Of a stretch of DNA of 64,000 bases, positions 9,112 through 18,600 are shown piece after piece. Origin of the DNA: Pseudevernia furfuracea (Eukaryota; Ascomycota; Lecanoromycetes; Lecanorales; Parmeliaceae); assembly GCA_022315425.1 (NCBI GenBank), contig JAIUPT010000041.1:2418001-2482000 (forward strand). Reading direction: 5' to 3'. Every line of letters starts with the position of its first letter. Position 1 is the first letter of the stretch. The translations under genes and the position numbers were made by a program. The notes under the pieces were generated by a model that had not been told where the DNA came from, made no database searches, and was given only the letters and a program-made list of their open reading frames with translations.

Positions 9112-11659
9112 GTTCGTCAGCCCTTCTCGATGCTGCTAGTTATACAGCTGGCCAAGATGCTACAATTGCTAACAGCACGTGGGGATCTAGATCCAACACC
9201 TCCGACCTCTCGATTCCACAACAAACACTTCGAGGTGCCCCGTAACCCCAGCTCTGTCTTCACTGGACGAGAAGAAATTGGCAAACGACTACAAAGTCAC
9301 TGTCTACCGTCCACCACCCTGAACTTGCAGCAACAACAGAAGAGATTTGTCCTTCACGGGCTGGGTGGATCAGGCAAGACGCAGGTATGCCTCAAATTTG
9401 CGGAAGATCATCGTGAAGAGTAGGTGTGTTATTTATTATTATATTCCAGGCCTGCACTGACGGTGCTTCAGATTTTGGGGCATATTTTGGATCGATGCGA
9501 GCAGTATAGAAAGCCTCGAGCGAGGTTATTTACAGGTTGCCAAGGTCTGCGATCTAGAACCTCACGTGGATGCTGTCAAACGATGGTTATCGAATATATC
9601 CGAGTCATGGGCCCTGATCTTAGATAATGCTGATGATCCTCGTCTGGATATCTCTCCATACTTTCCGGTGGGGAATCGAGGGATCGTCTTGATCACGACC
9701 CGAAACCCGAATTGCCAGATTTATGCTACCGTCGGGTCATACGAGCTGGGCGCGATGGAACCTGATGAAGCTGTTACCTTGATCCTCAATACGACCGAGA
9801 TCAGTGATCAATCAGACAAGTCGATACGGAAGAGTGCGGAGCGGGTAGTCACGACCCTAGGATATTTAGCGCTAGCGATCGTTCAGGCTGGGGCGGTGAT
9901 CCGACAAGGTCATTGTAGGATGGAGGAATACTGCACTATTTACTATCAGCGTCGACGCGAACTTCTGAGTCAGAAAGCTATACAAGATGGTGAAGATTAT
10001 CGATACACCGTGTACACGACTTGGGAGATTTCGCTGAAAATGATTGAGGAGATGTCGAGCGAGGCCGGGCGAGACGCTATAGAATTACTTCAGATCTTTA
10101 GCTTCCTTCACCACGATGGGATTTCTGAAGAGATATTTTACCGAGCATGGAAAACTTTACGAAGCGACCCGCCTTCGGAATGGACGCTCTCACGTCAACC
10201 GGACATACTACTTGGTCAATCAAGTCAGGAATGGGATGTCTACCCTCTTCGAGCAGCGGTGTCGATTCTGCTATCATTCTCTCTCATCAATCGTAATAAA
10301 GATCATTTGATTTCCATCCACCCGCTCGTGCACACATGGACTCGAGATCGGTTGAGTCCCTCGGACGAGGAAACGACCTGGACAGAGACGACTTCAACGG
10401 TGGCCCTTTCGATACCGTGGACCTTTGAGACCGTAGATTACCGATACCGAAAATCCCTCGTGCCGCATATCGATGCTTGTCTCGGGTATCGGAACGATGG
10501 GATATTCCATCTCCGCGATATAGGGGAAGATTGTCAGAGGATGGCCGCTAAATTTGCACTCGCATACAGCGAGGTGGGTCGACGGCAGGAGGCGCTGCAG
10601 CTGACGGAACAAGTGGTGAAAGCGAGGAAGAGAACCCTGGGGGAGGAGCATTCTGACACCCTCGGCTCGATGCACAATCTCGCCATCAGGTACAGCGAGG
10701 TGGGTCGACGGCAGGAGGCGCTGCAGCTGACGGAACAAGTGGTGAAAGCCAACAAGAGAACCCTGGGGGAGGAGCATCCTGACACCCTCGGCTCGATGCA
10801 CAATCTCGCCATCAGCTACAGCGAGGTGGGTCGACGACAGGAGGCGCTGCAGCTGACGGAACAAGTGGTGGAAGTCAACAAGAGAACCCTGGGGGAGGAG
10901 CATCCTGACAACCTCGGCTCGATGCATAATCTCGCCAACAGGTACAGCGAGGTGGGTCGACGGCAGGAGGCGCTGCAGCTGACGGAACAAGTGGTGGAAG
11001 CGAGGAAGAGAACCCTGGGGGAGGAGCATCCTGACACCCTCCGCTCGATGCACGCTCTCGCCACCAGGTACAGCGAGGTGGGTCGACGGCAGGAGGCGCT
11101 GCAGCTGACGGAACAAGTGGTGGAAGCCAACAAGAGAACCCTGGGGGAGGAGCATCCTCACACCCTCGACTCGATGCAGAATCTCGCCATCAGCTACAGC
11201 GAGGTGGGTCGACGGCAGGAGGCGCTGCAGCTGACGGAACAAGTGGTGAAAGCCAACAAGAGAACCCTGGGGGAGGAGCATCCTGAGACCCTCGGCTCGA
11301 TGCACAATCTCGCCATCAGCTACAGCGAGGTGGGTCGACGGCAGGAGGCGCTGCAGCTGACGGAACAAGTGGTGAAAGTCAACAAGAGAACCCTGGGGGA
11401 GGAGCATCCTGACACCCTCCGCTCGATGCATAATCTCGCCATCAGGTATAGCGAGGTGGGTCGACGGCAGGAGGCGCTGCAGCTGACGGAACAAGTGATG
11501 GAAGCGAGGAAGAGAACCCTGGGGGAGGAGCATCCTGACACCCTCCGCTCGATGCATACACTGGCGACCTTAAGTAAAATGCTAAAAACTACAACAGAAA
11601 GAGATCAACGGTATCCGAATCCCGAAATAGAATCTCAAGCTCAATATTCAAACAGCTGA
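8997..11659 (+). CDS. NLR-type receptor: N-terminal RHIM/PP-like motif, NB-ARC, TPR repeats
   Basis: Three exons (8997-9111, 9176-9419, 9472-11659) give 848 aa; introns of 64 and 52 bp carry GCTAAC and CTGAC branch sites and keep the frame. Residues 17-31 (NNQGFQLGSNLGQVH) match the C-terminal motif of the divergent hydrolase. NB-ARC: P-loop GLGGSGKT at 100-107, Walker B LILDNADD at about 168-175, sensor GIVLITTR at 190-197, then a GLPLA-like LALAIVQAG. A winged-helix-like stretch follows to about residue 480, then eight near-identical 42-residue TPR units (485-820) and a short charged tail. In this family, ligand binding by the repeats drives ATP-dependent oligomerisation, which brings the N-terminal motifs together to seed amyloid in the effector. 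No stop or frame break is seen even though the flanking elements are ruined, which argues for function. ATGs at 9006 and 9024 are alternative starts that also keep the motif. The first intron decides whether the motif belongs to the protein. Confidence 0.9.
10565..11572 (+). repeat. Eight 126-bp tandem TPR-coding units, nearly identical
   Basis: Units start with a TAC or TAT Tyr codon at 10565, 10691, 10817, 10943, 11069, 11195, 11321 and 11447. The core YSEVGRRQEALQLTEQV is almost invariant. Differences gather at a few codons: K/E, A/V and R/N before KRTLGEEH, then S/P, D/H/E, T/N, G/R/D, H/Q, N/A/T and the final R/S. Such homogeneous repeats are characteristic of fungal NLRs, where recombination between units diversifies recognition. 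The last unit decays after MHTLAT. Confidence 0.95.
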
Positions 11660-11704
11660 AAGAGAAAAACGTATTCTTCGTTAGCTCGACTTTGGAAAAA
11701 GCGC

Positions 11705-11975
11705 ATCTAGCGGTATGGGTACAATGTAGGGTCTCGTCTAATTGTGCATTCAATCCAGTATAAAGACCTGATTAGACAATCTGGATTGAACACATTCAAA
11801 TCTACGATATACCGAGTTCTCAATGTATATGGCCTCATCAATTGGCTAGCAAAGAAACGCTCACTTCTTATATCGGAAGTAGCAGCTCTTAGTCTTTCCT
11901 GGTGCAAAGAACGAGAGACGTGGACCAAAGATCGGTGATCTAAAGTGATCTGGAGTGATGAGTGTCGTGGTCCTA
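11705..11975 (+). pseudogene. Tc1/mariner transposase fragment
   Basis: The segment HSIQYKDLIRQSGLNTF, then a helix-turn-helix-like stretch (YRVLNVYGLINWLAKKR), ends in WSDEC, the first DDE-site block of fungal Tc1-like transposases. A TAG lies just upstream in place of a likely Gln codon, and a TGA at 11936-11938 replaces the residue before SKVIWSDE. Similarity is lost after WSDEC, so only the DNA-binding half remains. It lies 45 bp past the NLR stop codon. Confidence 0.6.
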
Positions 11976-12032
11976 GAAGCCACGTTGAAGAGATACTTTA
12001 GTCTTCTATGAGAACGGAAAGGTGTACTGCAA

Positions 12033-12485
12033 GGAAGTATCCGATACCGGCTTCAAGGTCAAGTTATCTTTGAAGCGCTGAAACGGGTTCACCCCTACGA
12101 TCTTATACTCATGACAGATCATGAGATCGTAGACTATTACAACAGCGACGAGGATCTTTGCCAGATGTGTCGTCGATATCGGAATAATGTGGAGTTTGTA
12201 ATCCATCATCTCGATGAGTCCATGAGCATCTTTCTGCAGAGTGTTATTGAAGAGCGAAGGCGGATCAGTGGGTTCCCCGAACGATGCGATGGTTTCAAGA
12301 GCAGCAAGGCCTTAATGCTCCCTTTTGCAATCCGATTCCCGACCCATCATGTGCCTGCGAAGCTTGCCATTTCCACGGACCAAATCGGTATAGTCTACTA
12401 CCCAAACGTAAATGAGGCGAACACTACTCACAAGATCTTTCAGCTCGGAAGCGTCCTCGCCGATCGTGATTCTTCAATAGCATAG
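12033..12485 (+). CDS. Unidentified ORF of about 150 codons, possibly a gene fragment
   Basis: Open from about 12033 (GSIRYRLQGQVIFEALKRVH) through an ATG at 12111 to a stop at 12483-12485. The translation includes DLCQMCRRYRNNVEF and SVIEERRRISGF. There are two cysteines in a CxxC-like spacing but no domain I recognise. No intron signals are obvious. It could be a hypothetical protein or a relic of a larger gene. Confidence 0.3.
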   Translation, partial: GSIRYRLQGQVIFEALKRVHPYDLILMTDHEIVDYYNSDEDLCQMCRRYRNNVEFVIHHLDESMSIFLQSVIEERRRISGFPERCDGFKSSKALMLPFAIRFPTHHVPAKLAISTDQIGIVYYPNVNEANTTHKIFQLGSVLADRDSSIA

Positions 12486-13610
12486 GGGAATGGGGCAGGA
12501 TTGCTTCTTGTGTATAGATATCTAATTGATACATTCCATTCAATAGGAAATGACTTTCCCTGTTGTTATCAAAATCTATGTTACTCTGCAAGCCTTACCC
12601 CGTCGGCGCTTTTCTCATATCATCCTACTACTAATTATACTAGATGTTCCTTTGCTCTCATCATGAACCATAGACTTCGTACGCCTGTCTGTCTCGCTCT
12701 GGCTCATGCCTATGACCCAGGCAAGGTAATCATTCTCACCGCGAGCCAGCAATGGAACGGAGATGGGCACCAACGACATCTTTTCAGCAGGAATAAGGCG
12801 CTCTTTGTCTTCGGGACCCTTGAGTATAAATGTCGAGGGATGGGCTTTTGCGCTCAAGAGACGGTCCCAGAAGAGGAAGATTCGTAGACGACAATACAGC
12901 AAGGCATAGTGGCTGTCGAGTCATGCTATTCATATAGAATGCGGGCGCGAGTGACCTGTCCCAAGCCCGGACTAGTAGATCCGTTCAATCGTACTGTACA
13001 TAGTGGCCGCGAGCATAAGCTATTGCTGTTCGGATTTTCTCTTTTGCGAGCAGTCCTAGCTCCTTTCTGATCTAGTCCCGAAAGAACACCCAAGCTTTAA
13101 CCCTCTTGGTCTAGCATAAACGCCGTCCCCAACTCCTTGCATCAACGGCTGTCTGCATGGCAATGTGTCTGCGAAGCGAATAATACCTCGTTCAGGGCCC
13201 ACAATGCTTCAACAAAAGAGGTTCACCTCGTCTCAGTCTTTCCGTAACCCATCGAAACCCAGCAGGGAAGCATCACGAGCTATCTCTTCCTTAAACCAGG
13301 GTTCTCGAACAAGTCCATCATCTCAGACAACCGCACCGTCGAAGAGGGTCAATAGCCTCCTTGACTTTCTGATCTCATGTCATAAAGGGGTGAAGATGAA
13401 ACCTTGAACGGTGTTCAAATTAACATCGAAAGAACACAAGTCACTGTGGTCGTTGCTAGAAAGAAAGAAATCGCTGTATAACTACGTGTTTGACAAGCTT
13501 CGGTAAGTGAACAGGTCCTTTATACTTTTGTAAAGGTATGAGCACTAATCATGATCAATGTGAGCGCAAGGTTCGACTGATCTCCCCATACGTCTTCATT
13601 CATTGTCAGG
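12486..13610. other. Stretch without a supported gene
   Basis: Several frames of 80-130 codons occur on both strands (12501-12887 plus, 12615-12902 minus, 13165-13407 plus). They overlap one another and show no motif, signal sequence or convincing start context. I see no RNA gene or repeat. Confidence 0.4.
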
Positions 13611-14051
13611 ATGTCAACATCTACCCACGATATATTTACAGAGCTTGTCGTTCGGGAGATCTGGTCGCAGCTGGAAAATGTTGCTCGTGGGGACAAAGAA
13701 GTTGCAGCCGTTGTTGATCTGGTCAGATTAGAGGCAACCTCGGACGTCTATCTGTATGGACATGGTTCCATCGACAAAAGATATCCCAAGCACACACCAG
13801 ACGCCTCCTTTGCACGCGCCGATTCTCAACATCCCTTCGTCGTTATCGAGATCTCATACTCACAGCAACACAAAGACTTGGCTATGCTAACTGATGATTA
13901 CATATGCGGTTCCGATGGAAACATCAGCGTAGTACTGGGGCTCGATATCGAATACGGCGCTGGGTCTAAGAAGGCATCGGTTTCTATCTGGCGGCCTCAA
14001 TTAGCGTTGAATCCGATCGATATATGTAATACTTACCGTTCTTGCGGATGA
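13611..14051 (+). CDS. Hypothetical protein with PD-(D/E)XK nuclease-like core, possibly truncated
   Basis: 146 aa from an ATG just after a pyrimidine-rich stretch. The conserved part is HTPDASFARA (about residues 61-70), FVVIEISYSQQHKDL (76-90), DDYICGSDGN and VVLGLDIEYG, closing with SIWRPQ. This pattern (P-D, then a hydrophobic strand with E-x-S, then a helix with K/R) recurs in a common fungal family of restriction-endonuclease-like hypothetical proteins. The nuclease fold is my inference from the pattern; catalysis is not shown. Family members usually continue 50-100 residues beyond WRP, and a second frame (LRDTIVPANLPFSQG) at about 14063-14125 might be a further exon. The C-terminus is therefore uncertain, or the gene is truncated. 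Confidence 0.5.
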   Translation: MSTSTHDIFTELVVREIWSQLENVARGDKEVAAVVDLVRLEATSDVYLYGHGSIDKRYPKHTPDASFARADSQHPFVVIEISYSQQHKDLAMLTDDYICGSDGNISVVLGLDIEYGAGSKKASVSIWRPQLALNPIDICNTYRSCG

Positions 14052-14750
14052 TCACGACAAGGTCTGCGTGACACAATCGTGCCAGCTAATCTGCCTTTTT
14101 CACAAGGCTCGATTTCCTTCTGGTGAATTGTTGCGTCTTCGCTTTTGCCGCGTCAGGCATATTATGAAATTCCTGACGTCAAATACAACTATAATAAAAT
14201 CTGTTAGTTGAGGAGGCAATTGAATGAAAATGACCTTCCCTCCAATTGAGCGAAATTTGTGATTATATTGTCGATTTGAGCATCCTGCTTCCATCGGACC
14301 CACCCCCCCATTCTGGGGACTCCCCACCCGTTATAGATTTCCCCCCCCCTTTCCCACCCCCTAAAAAGACCTTAAGAATAGGTTCCCGCTTCCCTAAAAA
14401 ACAATCGTGTGCGGGAGCTCCCGGGGCTAACTAGCACATCTCTCCTGGGAGCCAGCCCAGGAGCGTATTGATCAAGACTCTCAATCCTGGAGAGGCCTCT
14501 TGGGAACATTCCCCTAGGATGGGTCACAGGTACAAAGAGCCTCAGGAATTGACCCATATCTTCTAATCATCCTCCTGAGCAACGATAGCGTGTAGCAGGC
14601 CATCGATGAGCTTGATATCGATTCGACTTGAGGAGAGGCTGGAGAACAGTAGAGCTACTTCACCGCTAAGTCACCAAGGAAGTGGGAGGTACGCATTTGG
14701 AAGGAGGTTAGTAAGGAGTTCATGAGTAATGTGTATATATATGTTGAATA
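14052..14750. other. Gene-free stretch with C-rich runs and hairpins
   Basis: Poly(C) runs occur at about 14302-14360. A perfect 8-bp stem, CTCCTGGG/CCCAGGAG, with a six-base loop lies at 14442-14463, beside the palindrome GGGAGCTCCC at 14413-14422. Frames here are short and low in complexity. I infer neither a terminator nor an RNA gene. Confidence 0.4.
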
Positions 14751-14768
14751 ATGGTAGAAATTTGTTCT

Positions 14769-16290
14769 ATGGCTGAATTTGTTCTGCAGCCTTCCGCGGC
14801 CGATAAGCTTCTGAACATGGTAGCGAGAGAGGTGTGTGAAGTGGGTCTGCCGGGAGTCCCCGTAGGGAATCTTCCTCAACACGTACGAGCAGTCCTGTTT
14901 CGCTTTCTCACAGATCTCAACATGGCCGAAGCCGATATCGAGCCATTGCAGCATCGCGTGTTTACTGTGGACTCGACGAGAAAGAGTTTACTTCTTCTTA
15001 AAGGCCTGATTGCGGGTGGGGTCCTGATATTTGCTCTGCAGCAAAAACGATGGCGCGTCAATTACGGACTTGACCTGTCGCGGACTACGCTCGCGGTACC
15101 TTATCGGGCAAAGGACAATCCAGTCACGCGGGCAGAGTTCAGCCACCCCGATGCTAATCGTTCTCACCTGTCTCAGTAATTACTACAGTGACCTGTCGAA
15201 CGAGCAGTTACATACCGCCTTCGAAAAGCTACTCTTGTTCGACCACGCCCAGAAGGAATACGAACGCTGGGTACAGAACGCTTCGGAACTGCCATTCGCG
15301 TTTCGACAGTTGATTAGCATCAATCTGAGCGACTCTGCGTAGTGTTCGTAAATGGTTTTCTCTCCTCTGCGGCTCGTCAAAGATGTAATCAATTTCTACA
15401 TGTCACGAATCGTATTTTCGAAGAAGATGAAGGAGTTTCCACATAAGCTATCTTTCTCGGGCTGAGATATCGCACGAACGAAAGTTTATTCGACGACGGG
15501 ATTCAGTGAAACAAATAACAGTAGATACATCTTATCGCTGTTTATTCAGTAGCGCGATCTCTCGACATAGTTTCACGCAAATGCGATAGTGCTCGACTGT
15601 CTGCTGCGGTTCGAGAACTCTTTCAAACACGTCATAAAGAAGTTCGAAAGTGAAAGCCTCGATGCAGAATCGTTGCTGCGAATAGTTATCAGATCGAAGT
15701 CGTTCGTGCGCGTTATTCTCGATATAAAAGCGTAAGTGTTGAAGTAAAAGAACGAGAAAGTCGTACGTAGATGACTCTCGCGCGTTCTAGACGCATAGAC
15801 AGCCGTATTCTTCGATGATCGAAATAATCTGTTGATCTTGAGTCGTGACGACATTATGAAATCGCTGATGATTTCACCTTTTACGAAGCAGATAAATCAG
15901 TGCCTGATGTATCTCGACGAGGCTTATACACGAGGGACGCACTTAAAGCTATCGACGAATTTCAGAGCCGCCGTGACTCTAGAGCCTGACCTTATCAAGA
16001 ATCGACTTGTGCAGAGTATAATCTGATCTCGATAAACTATATTTCCCATTGTTAACTCAATCAGCGTGCATGCGAATGCGAAAGCTAGGAAAAGGTCAAT
16101 TAGTTATGTTTTGCGGGTTCATAAAAGTTGAACGCAAAATTCTCCACGACAGCGGTAAAAGTCGATGCGATATCATCGAGATAGTCGACGTGTTACAATG
16201 AAGCATTTCGGAAACCTGCATTCACACGAAGAAATGCATTTCGTTGTGAGCGACGAGCCAGAAGCGATTTTGCAGCATAAGATTGTGATT
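14769..16290 (+). pseudogene. DUF3638/DUF3645 family protein (large ubiquitinyl-hydrolase-type fungal protein), degraded fragment
   Basis: Opens with MAEFVLQPSAADKLLNM and then the family blocks LLLLKGLIAGGVLIFALQQK RWRVNYG and LAVPYRAKDNP...AEFSHPD. At about 15145 a two-base loss shifts the frame, and similarity continues one frame over (VLTCLSNYYSDLSNEQL, FRQLISINLSD) to 15342. Further blocks follow with stops between them: KKMKEFPHKLS, YLDEAYTRGTHLKLS (about 15908-15953), VTLEPDL, ACMRMRKLGKGQLVMFCG (about 16056-16110) and CDIIEIVDVLQ. The order matches the C-terminal part of this several-thousand-residue fungal family. The second half is visibly more AT-rich. The N-terminal two thirds of the gene are missing, so this is a transposed or left-over fragment. 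Confidence 0.75.
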
Positions 16291-16631
16291 ATGCGACTTT
16301 TTCCTCTTTCACCCTTCTCATAATTCTTTCCCTTTTCTCTCTACCCACCCCACATCGACATTCATAACTTAGTTTTAGAAAGATGTCTTATTTGTCAGGA
16401 ATTGCGCTGTCATCAATTAAGCTCACTGATTATCGAAGATTTCAAGTATGATATTCTGAGTGAACATTCTCGACAAAGAATCATACAAAGTAGTTGTCGT
16501 AGATCAAATAGATGATATATATAAATTGATGATAAATTTCAAACATGCTGTAAACAAAGTACACGATACGTCAATAATCAGCAACTGAAGGGACTTTGAA
16601 TAGGCTTTAGGAAATGTGTAGGGTGTCTACG

Positions 16632-16862
16632 CACGTAACAAGATTTTATGCATCATTGCCCTGTGGTTTTTGAACGCCATAACATGTGAAAGCACCAGTT
16701 TACTGACCGTGCACCTGGGATGGGGATATGGGATCGGTCGTTCAAGGAAAACCTTTTCAGATGTCTCTCAGCCTCATTCATCATCTTGTTGAGCCGAGCG
16801 TACTCAGGCGTCCGTTCTTGATAGGATTTGCGTAGGATGTCAAGACAGAAGATACATTGCAT
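16632..16862 (-). pseudogene. C-terminal zinc-finger part of a DUF3435/FluG-domain protein
   Basis: On the minus strand the frame reads CIFCLDILRKSYQERTPEYAR, then NKMMNEAERHLKRF, the Cys/His region that follows the DUF3435 domain in FluG-type fungal proteins. A one-base slip in a G-rich run near 16720 moves the rest to another frame: CTVSKLVLSHVMAFKNHRA, then MMHKILL. DUF3435 proteins form the tyrosine-recombinase superfamily that includes Starship captains. Only the tail is present here. Confidence 0.55.
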
Positions 16863-17290
16863 CGGCTTACAGAATCTACAACGCGCATCAACTAGCTTTA
16901 TCGATGTCTCAAGTAGGGTTCACCTAACGATGACTTTCTCGACGATTGTCATAAATTTCAGCTGGGAAGCAGTGCACGTGAAATGGATAAAAGGGCTTAG
17001 AGAATGAGCAACGCTAGGAGCTATAAACGAAATTCAGAAGTCGTGCTGGGATTTCACACTTGCAAACCGATCTTATGCACCGTCATAGTGTGATTTATGA
17101 AAACGACGACACTTAAAAGTGTTAATAACAGAACTCAGGGAATCAGCGAGTGTTCTCCACTCTCTGTGCTAGAGCTTTTCAAGTCGTCAAAGTATAAAGA
17201 TAGACAAGTCGTAGAAAATTTGCTCTAATATACATAATCAATTCGTGAGGTCAGACAAATTAACAATTAAATCAAAATCCATGAGATATG

Positions 17291-18600
17291 CTAAACCTTG
17301 TCAGACATGTAGATCTCGTGAACGATCGCCGCATGATTCTTAAAATGTATCACACTGTTAAGCGTGACTATCGCACATTCGAAATAAGGAAAAGAATAGG
17401 GTTCGCGAGATCGAAAAGAATGACGGCGGTCGAAGTGTCGCTGCAACGAATATTTACTATCAAGATTATAAAGTCGCTTCTTCAAAGATAGATCGACGTT
17501 ATCGAGACAGTAAAGGCACTAATAAAATTTATATCTTACAGAAAAGAGATAAGAGATCGAGGAGTTCGACTCAGACTCGAACTTGACGACGTTCAAGGGA
17601 TATTCTGCGTTATCAAGATCACTTTCCCTCGTCTGAATTCTTCGTATTTGACGGGCCTTGCGAAACACTCCCTTCTATCGAATACAGAGCGACATCATAT
17701 CATCGACAATAAAAACTCGTCGACTCACATCGCTTTCGATATCACGAGTCGACGACGGATCGAAGAAGACCTTTGCGATACGTAATCGTTTTATAAAGAC
17801 GTATCGAACACGCTTTAAAATGAAGAGAATAGAACGAAGCGACTTCGCATCTCTCTCAAACTACGCTCGCATATCTCGCACAAAAGCGACGACGTCGTAT
17901 TCTTTTTAAATCTGATTTATGAGCTCGCGCTCTCGCGCTTTGATCTTTCGATTCACAGCTCGTTTGATCTTCTTATATTTATCGTAGATAACTTGTCTCT
18001 CTGCACGATAAACGAACGTGAATTGTTATCGAATTCGTTAAAACAATTCATCTCGGCGGTCGCGAAGCTTCTGAATTTCTTTCTTCTGACGAATACCTGC
18101 ACTCTGCGCTTCGATCAGCTCTTTGAGTCGTCGAGAATCGATTCGTCGACTTATTCGATTAGTCGCTTGAATCAACTCCGTTCGAGACGTCGTATTCTCG
18201 TATGCGACTTGAGTGTCGTATCGAATCATGCGAGACAGATAATTGCGCTGAAAGATGACTGAGTTGATGTGATTCATGATTAGATTGCGAACGACCTTAT
18301 TAGAATTGAAATCATCTAATGAATAATCGTTAGCTCAGACTCTCTGAGATTAGAAGTCTTAGAGCTTATTATTGATGACATTTCTCGTCGCTCGTCGAAG
18401 ATAATAGATCGTGAAGATCTATACGAAGTTAGTCTCTTCTCTTAATCGTTTAATTTACTCGTAATACTTCTCGTAAAAGAGCGTCGTATTCGTCGAGATA
18501 ACACAGTCTTTAAAGGTTTACACAGACGCACGAAACAACGAGACGTTTAGTATATTCTCTTTTCATGAAATTTGTTGATAGTTCAATCCCTTTAAAACGC
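17291..18600 (-). pseudogene. DUF3435 (tyrosine-recombinase/captain superfamily) protein remnant
   Basis: On the minus strand, NHINSVIFQRNYLSRMIRYD followed by TQVAYENTTSRTELIQA (18277-18180) is the hallmark block just after the recombinase active site in DUF3435. A coiled helical tail follows (IQKLRDRRDELF). The C-terminal finger lies at 17485-17291: SLQRHFDRRHSF, then VTLNSVIHFKNHAAIVHEIY. Upstream, broken frames reach about 18600 with RNL-like residues preceding the block. Numerous stops separate the pieces. It is a second copy, distinct in sequence from the tail at 16632-16862. The catalytic R...H-R-Y residues cannot be traced through the decay. Confidence 0.65.

Noticed and set aside
10394..11557. 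387-codon minus-strand frame and three shorter ones opposite the TPR repeats
   Set aside because: They are mirror frames of a repetitive coding region; the plus strand carries the P-loop, Walker B and TPR consensus, and the minus frames repeat with the same 126-bp period.
16140..16330. Possible new gene after the DUF3638 fragment
   Set aside because: The residues (CDIIEIVDVLQ, SISETCIHTKKC) continue the same family's C-terminal blocks, so it is the same pseudogene.
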